Source of the DNA: Bdellovibrionales bacterium
GTDB taxonomy: Bacteria; Pseudomonadota; Alphaproteobacteria; UBA9219
Length of the DNA stretch: 64,000 bases
Assembly (NCBI GenBank): GCA_041662785.1
Contig: JBAZRW010000001.1
Coordinates: 434,001 to 498,000, forward strand
Reading direction: 5' to 3'
The notes under the pieces are model-generated. The model was not told where the DNA came from, did not search any database, and saw only the letters and a program-made list of their open reading frames with translations. A program made the translations under genes and the position numbers. Position 1 is the first letter of the stretch, and each line of letters opens with the position of its first letter. Of this stretch, positions 16,072-23,900 are shown in pieces.

Positions 16072-16239
16072 ATGATTATGCGCCTTTTTAAGACCAACAA
16101 GACCGCACCCGATCAGGCTTTTACGGCTTTTTTGGGGGAGGGCGATATTGTTCGCGCCGTTGTTATTCAGCGCAATGCCACGCGCCCCGTCCATCAGCAC
16201 CTCCCGTATCATTTTGATGCGTTGACGAACGATAAATAG
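16072..16239 (+). CDS. 55-residue small protein
   Basis: Begins MIMRLFKTNKTAPDQAFTAF and ends HLPYHFDALTNDK; family unknown. Evidence for translation: a consensus AGGAGG ribosome site 5 nt before the ATG, a -10-like box and inverted repeats upstream, a strong terminator downstream, and codon choice (GGC, CGC, GCC) like the surrounding genes. It is soluble, mildly basic, without membrane segment or cysteine. It forms its own transcription unit between rpsD and the 16462 gene. Confidence 0.7.
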   Translation: MIMRLFKTNKTAPDQAFTAFLGEGDIVRAVVIQRNATRPVHQHLPYHFDALTNDK

Positions 16240-16289
16240 CCTCTTTTCTTTTATTGAAAGAAAAAACGCTGTTTTTTGTCGAGCCCGCC

Positions 16290-16320
16290 ACGCGCCCCCT
16301 TGGGGCGCGTTTTTGTTTTC
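16290..16320 (+). terminator. intrinsic terminator after the 55-residue gene
   Basis: Perfect ACGCGCCCC / GGGGCGCGT stem with a 3-nt loop, followed by TTTTGTTTT. It ends the small unit that starts near 15975. Confidence 0.88.
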
Positions 16321-16461
16321 GGCAATAAAATGAAGGGGTTCAGCAAAAGAGGGCGAATTAGATTCAATTTTATCAATGTTTTATCATTCATCACCCTTTA
16401 AATTTTTCATGGTAATAATAAGGACGATAAGAACAAAAACTTTTTAAAGGGGGCCGTCCCT

Positions 16462-16773
16462 ATGACAAAAGAAAAGAAACAACCGTACGCGCTTTCTATT
16501 CGGCAGCTTTTTAAAATTGTCGAACCGCAAGTTGTTGGCGGTGGGCGCGTGCTGGCCATTTGGCTTGAAGAATTTTTGGGCGATATCCGTCATTATGTTT
16601 CTTTGACGGGCAAGTCTCTTATGAAAGTGGCTGCGACGCTTCAGGGCAACATTTCTTTGGGCGATTTTATTGCGGCGGCGGAACAAACGCAAACCCCTGT
16701 GCAGGGGCGAGCGCCCCCCAGAGGTCTGTCAAAGATTTTGTCGCAGCTGTTGCCCCACCTAAATAAGGGTTAG
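16462..16773 (+). CDS. hypothetical protein, 103 residues
   Basis: Not recognised. A basic N-terminus (MTKEKKQPYALSIRQLFKIVEPQ) leads into an amphipathic helical body (VLAIWLEEFLGDIRHYVSLTGKSLMKVAATL) and a short tail ending SKILSQLLPHLNKG. No signal peptide or true membrane segment. An AAAGGGGG ribosome site lies 7 nt before the ATG. Its stop overlaps the secB stop tail to tail. About 130 nt of AT-rich, gene-free DNA separates it from the upstream terminator. Confidence 0.65.
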   Translation: MTKEKKQPYALSIRQLFKIVEPQVVGGGRVLAIWLEEFLGDIRHYVSLTGKSLMKVAATLQGNISLGDFIAAAEQTQTPVQGRAPPRGLSKILSQLLPHLNKG

Positions 16774-17237
16774 GCGTTGCCCTGCGGCGGGGCCTGCATC
16801 GCTTGCTGCTGCTGGTCATACAGGGCGGCAAAGTCGATGGGGTTGATCAAGACGGGCGGAAAGCCCCCATCGCGCACGGCGTCGGCGACGACAGCGCGGG
16901 CGAAGGGGAAGAGGAGGCGCGGCGCTTCAATCAGTAAAAATTGTTTAAGCGTCTCCTCTGGCAGGGCGGGCATGCCAAAAACGCCGCCATAGGCTAGCTC
17001 GGCAATAAAGGCCGTTTTGTCGGCCAGCTTGGCTTCCAGTTTAAGCATCAAAAGAACTTCGTGGGTATGGGGATCCAATTTCCGCGTTTGGACATTAATA
17101 CCCAGATCCACGGTGGGTTGTGCTTGGACATTGGAAAAGATTTGTGGCGCGTTAGGGCTTTCGAAAGAGAAATCGCGAACGTATTGCGCATGAATGGCCA
17201 CTTGGACGGGCGCGGTGGTTGTCGCTTGTTCTGTCAT
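16770..17237 (-). CDS. secB: protein-export chaperone SecB
   Basis: Tetrameric cytoplasmic chaperone that keeps pre-secretory proteins unfolded and hands them to SecA. The 155-residue product from the ATG at 17237 has the SecB pattern: VAIHAQYVRDFSFESPNAPQIF, TRKLDPHTHEVLLMLKLEAK, FIAELAYGGVFGMPALPEE and the C-terminal block LLIEAPRLLFPFARAVVADAVRDGGFPPVLINPIDFAALY. An upstream in-frame start would add 14 residues not found in the family. It is divergent from the Tim44-mltA-Smr operon, a standard alphaproteobacterial arrangement. Confidence 0.96.
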   Translation of the reverse strand: MTEQATTTAPVQVAIHAQYVRDFSFESPNAPQIFSNVQAQPTVDLGINVQTRKLDPHTHEVLLMLKLEAKLADKTAFIAELAYGGVFGMPALPEETLKQFLLIEAPRLLFPFARAVVADAVRDGGFPPVLINPIDFAALYDQQQQAMQAPPQGNA

Positions 17238-17362
17238 CGTAAGGAATCCTTCTAAAAAAATGATGCGTTTGCTTAGCACGCTCTTACGGTAATCACAATT
17301 CCCTTTGCTCCCCCACCTTGCACCCGTTGCGCAAAGGCGGATGACGCGGTAAAGTGCTTCTT

Positions 17363-18037
17363 ATGGAATCTTTAGACATCCTTATTTATGCGGCTATCAC
17401 CGCCTTTTTGGCTTATCGGCTTTGGTCTGTCCTAGGACAGAAGGACGAGGGCGATGGGAGCGGCGCGTCCCGCCCCAATCCTTTTGCCAGAGCGGACAAA
17501 CCGCCGTCAGAAGAAAGCCCTGTCGTGCTGGAAGGTCAAGCCCGTCCCATGCCACCATCGGCCTTGACGCCTGCGGGCCATGCGCCGGCCTCGCTGGCGG
17601 GGGCGCTTGATCAGGTGAAGGCGATTGACCCCGCCTTTGATGAAAAAAAGTTTTTGGAAGGCGCGCGTGTCGCCTTTTCGCGCATTGTGGCCGCTTTTGC
17701 AGCGGGCGATATGACGCCTGTGCAACGGTTTTTGGGGCGTTCCGTGCTCGACCCGTTTGAGGAAGCGATTCGTCAAAGGAAGGCCGAAGGGCAATCCCTT
17801 GAAAATCGGATCGAGCGTTTTGCCGCCGTCGATATTGTGGGGGCGCAAACGCAAGGCTCTTTGTCAACGATGACGGTTGAGTTCGTGACGCATCAGGTCA
17901 ATGTCCTTCGCGATGCGGGCGGTCAAGTGATGGGCGGGATTGTGGGCAAGGCCGAGGAAGTGCGCGATATCTGGGTCTTTCGCCGCGACATGAAATCGGC
18001 CGATCCCAATTGGCAGCTGATCGAGACTCGGTCATGA
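17363..18037 (+). CDS. Tim44-like domain protein
   Basis: Membrane-anchored protein of the Tim44/TimA family, related to the motor anchor of the mitochondrial inner-membrane import machine. The 224-residue product has an N-terminal membrane helix (ILIYAAITAFLAYRLWSVL), a proline-rich linker from residues ~25 to 80, and a C-terminal Tim44 domain: FDEKKFLEGARVAFSRIVAAFAAGDMTPVQRFLGRSVLDPFEEAI, then a beta sheet ending VRDIWVFRRDM...WQLIETRS. The ATG at 17363 is preferred over a GTG 9 nt upstream. Its stop overlaps the mltA start (ATGA). Opposite secB, it supports a link to protein export, though the bacterial role is not settled. Confidence 0.88.
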   Translation: MESLDILIYAAITAFLAYRLWSVLGQKDEGDGSGASRPNPFARADKPPSEESPVVLEGQARPMPPSALTPAGHAPASLAGALDQVKAIDPAFDEKKFLEGARVAFSRIVAAFAAGDMTPVQRFLGRSVLDPFEEAIRQRKAEGQSLENRIERFAAVDIVGAQTQGSLSTMTVEFVTHQVNVLRDAGGQVMGGIVGKAEEVRDIWVFRRDMKSADPNWQLIETRS

Positions 18038-19101
18038 AGAGGCTTTTAGGTCTGGCTCTTCTTTTTCTGGCGGGCTGTGCCGTTGTTCCCGAAAAGCCTA
18101 CACTTGTTCCTGTTTCCTATGATGCGCTTCAGGGATGGGATCGGGACGCGCAGGACGAAGCGCTGGACGCTTTTCAAAAATCCTGCGCTGTATTGAAAAT
18201 AAAAGAGACGTGGCGTGACGTGTGCGCGGCGGCGCGGGCGGTTCCTCAAGATGCGGCAGCCGCGCGGCGTTTCTTTGAGGACAATTTTACGCCCTATCGT
18301 TTTGATGGCGCGGGGCAGGGGCTTTTTACAGGCTATTACGAAGCGCAGCTTAAGGGGGCGTGGACGCAAAAAGGCGCGTATCAAACGCCGCTTTGGTCGC
18401 GCCCCGACGATATGCTGACAGCAGACCTAGGCGCGTTTAAGAATTCGCTTAAGGGGCAAAAGATAACGGGCAAAGCGCAAGGAAAAGCCTTTGTTCCCTA
18501 TGATGCGCGTGAAGATGTTGCGGCGGGAAGCCTTGCTCATCGCGCCAAACCGCTCCTTTGGGTGGACGATCCTGTGGATGCGTTCTTTTTGGAAATACAG
18601 GGATCAGGCCAAGTCCTGATGGAAGATGGCAGCGTGGTGCGCGTGGGCTATGACGCGCAAAACGGGCATGGCTATACGCCGATTGGGCGCGTGTTGGCCG
18701 CGCAGGGTGAGATTGAAAAGCCCGTCACGATGCAAAAAATTCGAGCTTGGCTAGCCGCGCATCCCGACAAAGCGCAACAAACAATGAACGCCAATTCGTC
18801 CGTTGTTTTTTTCCGCAAGGTTGACCGCGGCGGCGCGGTGGGGGCGCAGGGCGTTGTTTTGACGCCTTTGCGTAGTCTGGCTGTCGATCCTTTTTTCGTG
18901 ACACTTGGCACGCCCGTGTGGCTTGAAACGCCAGCGCGCCACCGCCTTGTGGTGGCACAGGATACCGGCGGCGCGATTAAGGGCGCTGTGCGTGGCGATC
19001 TTTTTTGGGGCGCAGGCGAGGCGGCGGCAGAGGGCGCGGGCTCGATGCAAGAAAGCGGGACGTATTTTCTTTTGCTGCCCAAGGGAGCAGAGGCTCCATG
19101 A
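18034..19101 (+). CDS. mltA: membrane-bound lytic murein transglycosylase A
   Basis: Lipoprotein that cleaves the MurNAc-GlcNAc glycan bond of peptidoglycan to a 1,6-anhydro product. The 355-residue product starts MKRLLGLALLFLAGC (lipobox LAGC) and contains the MltA domain (FTGYYEAQLKGAWTQKGAYQTPLWSRP, VDAFFLEIQGSGQVLMEDG, RVGYDAQNGHGYTPIGR). The C-terminal 3D domain follows, with its conserved aspartates in AVDPFFVTLGTPVWLE, VAQDTGGAIKGAVRGDLFWG and the closing GSMQESGTYFLLLP. It is coupled to Tim44 upstream and the Smr gene downstream by 4-nt overlaps. Confidence 0.94.
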   Translation: MKRLLGLALLFLAGCAVVPEKPTLVPVSYDALQGWDRDAQDEALDAFQKSCAVLKIKETWRDVCAAARAVPQDAAAARRFFEDNFTPYRFDGAGQGLFTGYYEAQLKGAWTQKGAYQTPLWSRPDDMLTADLGAFKNSLKGQKITGKAQGKAFVPYDAREDVAAGSLAHRAKPLLWVDDPVDAFFLEIQGSGQVLMEDGSVVRVGYDAQNGHGYTPIGRVLAAQGEIEKPVTMQKIRAWLAAHPDKAQQTMNANSSVVFFRKVDRGGAVGAQGVVLTPLRSLAVDPFFVTLGTPVWLETPARHRLVVAQDTGGAIKGAVRGDLFWGAGEAAAEGAGSMQESGTYFLLLPKGAEAP

Positions 19102-19628
19102 GCAGCGCGGAGGATCAGGATATTTGGGGTCTGTATGCCAAGGGCGTAAAACGCATGGGGGATAAGGAGCCGGAGGCTCCTCTCCAAACGAAAAGCGCTG
19201 TGCCGCTGCCTCAAGCTGCCGCCCCTCTTGAATCGCCGGAAAAAGAACCCGCCCTCCAAAGGGAAGCCGCCGCGCCGCCTCCGTCTTTGCCTAAGGTGTG
19301 GAACAAAGAGCCTCTTGATTTGCGCATTGAGCGCAACATGAGCCTTGGCGATGTTTTTATTGAAGCCAAACTGGACCTTCATGGCCAAACGGAAGCCGGC
19401 GCCTATGAATCGTTCAAGGCCTTCGTTGAAACGCAAAGCGAGCGCGGCAAGCGCATGCTCCTTGTGATCACGGGCAAGGGGGCGCTGGGAACCTCGGTGC
19501 TTCGCTCAAACCTGCCGCGCTGGTGCGCCGTGCCCCCGTTTGACGCGCAGGTGCTGGCCGTGCGCACCGCCGCGCAGCACCATGGAGGCGATGGCGCTTA
19601 TTATGTGCTGTTGAGGAAGAGGGCGTGA
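19098..19628 (+). CDS. Smr domain protein
   Basis: Small MutS-related domain protein; Smr domains are nucleases or nucleic-acid binders acting on RNA or branched DNA. The 176-residue product has a charged, proline-rich first half and a C-terminal Smr domain with the hallmark LDLHGQTEAGAYESFKAFV, the LLVITGKGALGTSVLRSNLPRW segment (GKG motif) and AAQHHGGDGAYYVLLRK. The start codon overlaps the mltA stop (ATGA), and the next gene starts on its stop, so it belongs to the Tim44-mltA operon. This placement is common in alphaproteobacteria; why a nuclease-like protein rides with envelope genes is unknown. Confidence 0.92.
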   Translation: MSSAEDQDIWGLYAKGVKRMGDKEPEAPLQTKSAVPLPQAAAPLESPEKEPALQREAAAPPPSLPKVWNKEPLDLRIERNMSLGDVFIEAKLDLHGQTEAGAYESFKAFVETQSERGKRMLLVITGKGALGTSVLRSNLPRWCAVPPFDAQVLAVRTAAQHHGGDGAYYVLLRKRA

Positions 19629-20221
19629 TGGAACAGACCATTGCCGCCGCTGCTTTGGCTGTTTTTATATCGTTTTTCACCAATGCTATTTATATTCGGG
19701 ATACTCTGCGGGGAAAAACAAAACCGCACCTGTTTAGTTGGCTTGTTTGGGCGCTGGTCATGGGAATTGGCGCGGCGATAGCCTTTAGCGAAGGCGCTTA
19801 TATGGGGGCGCTGGCCATTGGCAACGGAAGCTTGTGGTGTTTTGTGATTAGCCTTTTAGCCCTACGGCATGGGGAGAAGAGGATCACGCTTTCCGATTGG
19901 GTTATGTTTTTATCGGCGCTATCGATCATTCCCTTTTGGTTTTTCACCAAGGAGCCGTTGCTGGCGGCTTTCTTGGCGGCAAGCATTGATTTTTTCGGCT
20001 TTATGCCAACCTTCCGAAAAGCGTGGCACAAACCGCTGGAGGAAAATCTTAAAGCGTTTAGCCTTTATGTCAGTATTTCCATTTTCAGGGTATTGTCCAT
20101 TGATCCTTATTCTTGGACAACGGGCCTTTATCCTACGGCGGTTCTTGTTATGGAAACATCGATGGTCATAATGCTATTCTTCCGTCGTCGCGCCCTTTCC
20201 CCCGCACGCGCCATCGGGTAA
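19628..20221 (+). CDS. uncharacterised multi-pass membrane protein
   Basis: The 197-residue product has about six hydrophobic segments (AAALAVFISFFTNAIYI, LFSWLVWALVMGIGAAIAF, GALAIGNGSLWCFVISLLAL, WVMFLSALSIIPFWFF, LLAAFLAASIDFFGFM, PTAVLVMETSMVIMLFF). The PHLFSWLVWAL stretch recalls PQ-loop/SWEET-type small transporters, but the match is too weak for a call. The ATG begins on the last base of the Smr stop; a GTG 3 nt upstream is also possible. It is the fourth gene of the Tim44-mltA-Smr unit. Confidence 0.75.
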   Translation: MEQTIAAAALAVFISFFTNAIYIRDTLRGKTKPHLFSWLVWALVMGIGAAIAFSEGAYMGALAIGNGSLWCFVISLLALRHGEKRITLSDWVMFLSALSIIPFWFFTKEPLLAAFLAASIDFFGFMPTFRKAWHKPLEENLKAFSLYVSISIFRVLSIDPYSWTTGLYPTAVLVMETSMVIMLFFRRRALSPARAIG

Positions 20222-20248
20222 GATAAACCATGCAAAAAGGAGTCTCCC

Positions 20249-20614
20249 ATGACCTATGACCCCAACAATCTCTTTGCCAAGATTCTCCGCGGCGAGATTC
20301 CGTGCAAGAAAATCTATGAGGATGATTTTGCGCTGGCCTTTTATGACATTCATCCCGCCGCGCCCGTTCATGCGCTGGTGATCCCCAAGGGCCCTTATGA
20401 AAACCATGCGGCTTTTACGGCGGATGCAAGCGAGGCGGAGATCGCGGGCTTTTCCCGTGCCGTTGGCAAAGTGGCCGCGCTGACGGGCGTTGTGGAGGGC
20501 GGCTATCGCCTGATTGCCAACAGTGGCGCGAACGGGGGGCAGGAAGTCCCCCACTATCACGTCCATATCCTTGGCGGCGGTAGGCTCGGCCCGATGATGG
20601 CGAAGGCATTATAA
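20249..20614 (+). CDS. HIT family (HinT-like) nucleotide hydrolase
   Basis: Cytoplasmic histidine-triad protein; HinT-type members hydrolyse AMP-lysine and related phosphoramidates. The 121-residue product has FAKILRGEIPCKKIYEDDFALAFYDIHPAAPVHALVIPK at its N-terminus and the triad HYHVHILGG near residue 108. An AAAAAGGAG ribosome site precedes the ATG. It closes the Tim44-to-HIT run of genes, and a REP-like hairpin with a T tract begins 5 nt after its stop. Confidence 0.93.
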   Translation: MTYDPNNLFAKILRGEIPCKKIYEDDFALAFYDIHPAAPVHALVIPKGPYENHAAFTADASEAEIAGFSRAVGKVAALTGVVEGGYRLIANSGANGGQEVPHYHVHILGGGRLGPMMAKAL

Positions 20615-20618
20615 AAAA

Positions 20619-20653
20619 CGGGATTCCCGCTTTCGCGGGAATGACGGTTTTTT
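20619..20653 (+). terminator. REP-like palindrome acting as terminator after the HIT gene
   Basis: CGGGATTCCCGC and GCGGGAATGACGG form a hairpin with a TTTC loop and are directly followed by TTTTTTG, so this copy of the dispersed repeat has all parts of an intrinsic terminator. A second palindrome (GTCATCCCCGCG...GGGGATCCCG) follows at about 20674-20702. Confidence 0.65.
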
Positions 20654-20905
20654 GTTTCTTTATACACTGTGTTGTCATCCCCGCGAAAGCGGGGATCCCG
20701 TTTTGTTTTCTTTTTTGCCTCGGTTAAGTAGAAGGGCTAATCTGAACTAAATTTTAACGATTAGGAACACAAACTCGTCCTCGGTTTCCGGCGAAACCTG
20801 ACGTTCGTGCATGCTTGCGCGGACATTAGATGCGTGTGTTGAATACAGGGCGGGGTTGAGCTTGACGTTTCTGTCCCGAAAGGATGCTTTGTTTGTGGGG
20901 GCTTT
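20654..20905. other. intergenic region ahead of the giant fibre gene
   Basis: Holds the second REP-like palindrome at 20674-20702 and a small GGTTTC/GAAACC hairpin near 20789-20804. No convincing promoter box pair was found; TTGACG at 20863 has no clear -10 partner. Confidence 0.45.
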
Positions 20906-23900
20906 GTGGAGAAAACCATAAAGCCTGAGCCGACAAAAAGAGGGGAGTTGTGCTTTGGGAAAAAGCGCAAAGCGTTCGCGTGCGTCCGCGAATCACCCCT
21001 CAACCATCGCCGCGAAGGCTTTGCTATCGCGCCTATCCTTTATTTATTGGTTCTGGCGGGCGTTGCCAGCGGCGTTTTGTTCAGCAACATTAGTCAAGTT
21101 TTGCGAAGCAACATCAATGTCACCAATGCCACGACGGCGAAGAGCGATATCTCTGGCGCGGTAACGACTCTTTCGGCAACGGCGATCCTCAGCGCGGATC
21201 AAACGGTTTTCTGTCCTCCGGGCAGTGCAGGGGTCAGCGTGGGTTGTGTGGGCGTGCCCGAAAAATTGGTTCTTTTTGCCGATGTGGCGGGCGGCGATGT
21301 GGCCAAGCTTCCCATCAGCTATGCTCTTGCCGATGATACGGGCGGCCCTTATGAGGCAGGCGTCTTCGCGGCGGCGGCAGGAATCAAGCAGCTGGATCCG
21401 TGGGGACACTTCTATATTTATTGCCGGTGGGAGAATCCACGAGCAACCGCCGATGCGCCAGCCATTAAAGTCATTGCAGCGGGCGCGAATGCGACGCTAG
21501 AAACCAAATGCGGCGACGATACGGCCAAGGGCGATGACCAGTTAAACTGGTCAACCGTTGGCGCTTCAATTCAGCGTGCTGCTTTGTGGCAAGATACAGG
21601 CAGTGCTGTTGAATATGGCCAAACGGGGAATAAGGTCAGCGTCTCTGATCTGGGCGTCATCACGGCCACGGGGCTTATTGTCAACACGGCGACTTTTGGC
21701 ATGCTGTATTTGACAAATCCTCTTCCTATCGTCAGCGGCGGTACGGCGGCGAATAATATCGTGACAGCAAGGGCGAATTTGGGGTCGGGAACCACGGGCG
21801 ATTCCCTGTTCTTGGCGGCGACGGCGACAAGCGCACGCAACACACTGGGCGCGACAGCCATTGGGCATTATTTGTTGGCCGGAACAGCCCTAGTGGCTGA
21901 TACCGCCAGCGCAGCGCGGCTAGAGCTTTTGGGGGCGAGCGCGGTCGGCAACGATCTGTTTGTGGCCGCTGATGCGGCTGCGGGGCGCAGCGTTTTGGGC
22001 GCGACGACGATGGGTGATTATTTGTTTAGCTCAGGCGTTTATGTCGCGGCTACGGCGACAGCGGTACGCTCCACTTTGTTAGGAGCAGGGGCGATTGGCG
22101 ACGCGGTGTTCTTGTCGGCCGATATCGATACGGCGCAGACGGCGCTCGGCGCGACGGCGGTTGGCAAAGGCGTCTTTATGGCGGCAACGGCAACAGCGGG
22201 GCGCACAGCGCTGGGCGGCGGCGCGGTCGGCAGCCCTCTCTTTACCGCCGCCGATCAAGCGACGGCGTGGAGTATTCTGGGTCTAACGGGCACGTCGGGC
22301 ACGCTGAACGTCGATATTACGGGCGAGGCGGGCAGCGTGGATGGCGCAAACATCACGGGCACGGTTCCCATTGCTCATGGCGGTACGAGTTCCGGTACGG
22401 CCAGCGGCGCTTTGGATAATTTATTCAGCGGCGACTTGTCTCCAGGAACAGCGTTGAGCGTTGATCGCATTGGCGCGAATAGCCTTGATAGTGGCAAGAT
22501 GACCAACGTCGTGGCCTCGGGAACCTATAATCAGGTGGAGGTGGATTCCGCTGGGCGCGTGACAAACGGCAGCTTTGTTCTCCCCATTACCGACCGCATC
22601 ACCGATGGCGTGGGGGAGAGCATCATTGCCTCGGCCACTAATGGCGGCAGCTTGATTTTCTCGACGGCCAGCGCCGCGCAGATGACTCTAACGGCCACGG
22701 GGAGCCTTGGCCTCGGCACGATGGATCCCGCCGAAAAGCTGCATGTCTTTGGCGGAAACACGCGCATTTCAGGGCCCAGCGATGGGTATAGAGAGCTTCA
22801 ATTCGCGACATCGACGAATGCCAAGCGCTGGGTCGTCGCGGCGGATGACCAAACGGAAACAGGATCGGGCGACACGGGATCGGATTTTGTGCTCCGGCGT
22901 TACACCGATGCGGGCGTGGCGGCCACGGTGCTGAATATCGACCGCGCCACGGGCAATGCGACTTTTGCGGGCAGCGTCGCGGCGACGGGCGGCTTCTTGG
23001 GCTACTTCACGGGCACGTTCGATGGAACTTATATTGGCACGATTACGGGCAATGTTTTGCTGGGTACGGACGCTACGCACACCAACCCTCAGCGTGCCAG
23101 CGACGTGACGACGGGTCTGTTCAGTGATGCGGCGCAAACGGTTTCTGTCGCCACGAACGGAACGCAGCGCCTTATCGTCACGGCGACGGGCAGCGTCGGG
23201 ATTGGGACGAGCGCCCCCGCCCAAGCATTGGACGTGACGGGCAACATCAACGTAAGCGCGATTACGAATGGGTACTATATCGCGAATACGAAAGTGCTGC
23301 ACCAGCCCGTATCAGACACAACGTCAATTGGCTTGGGGGCAAGTACCCTCGCCGCGCAGACGGCAACGAATTTGTACAACACGGCGGTAGGGGTTGGGGC
23401 GCTGCAGCAGACCACAACGGGCATGCGTAACACGGCCAATGGTTTTTGGGCGCTTTACGCCAACACAACGGGCAGTGATAACGTGGCGGTGGGGGATAGA
23501 GCCCTTTATTCCAACACAACAGGCAGCTGGAATACGGCCAATGGGTATCAGGCTCTTTATTCCAACACAACGGGCATGCGTAACACGGCCAATGGACACA
23601 AAGCGCTATATTCCAACACAACGGGTTACAATAACACGGCCAATGGTTTTTGGGCGCTTTACGCCAACACAACGGGCAGTGCTAACGTGGCGGTGGGGGA
23701 TAGAGCCCTTTATTCCAACACAACAGGCAGCTGGAATACGGCCAATGGGTATCAGGCTCTTTATTCCAACACAACGGGTGACACCAACACGGCCAATGGC
23801 TATGGGGCTCTTTCGTCTACAACATCGGGCAATTGGAACACAGCGGCTGGCTTTGGGGCGCTTTACGCCAACACAACGGGCAATAGCAATACGGCCAGTG

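Noticed and set aside
20938..21040. Canonical type IV prepilin cleavage site in the giant protein
   Set aside because: The G-F junction before the hydrophobic helix looks prepilin-like, but position 5 is proline, not the conserved glutamate, so processing by prepilin peptidase is not claimed.
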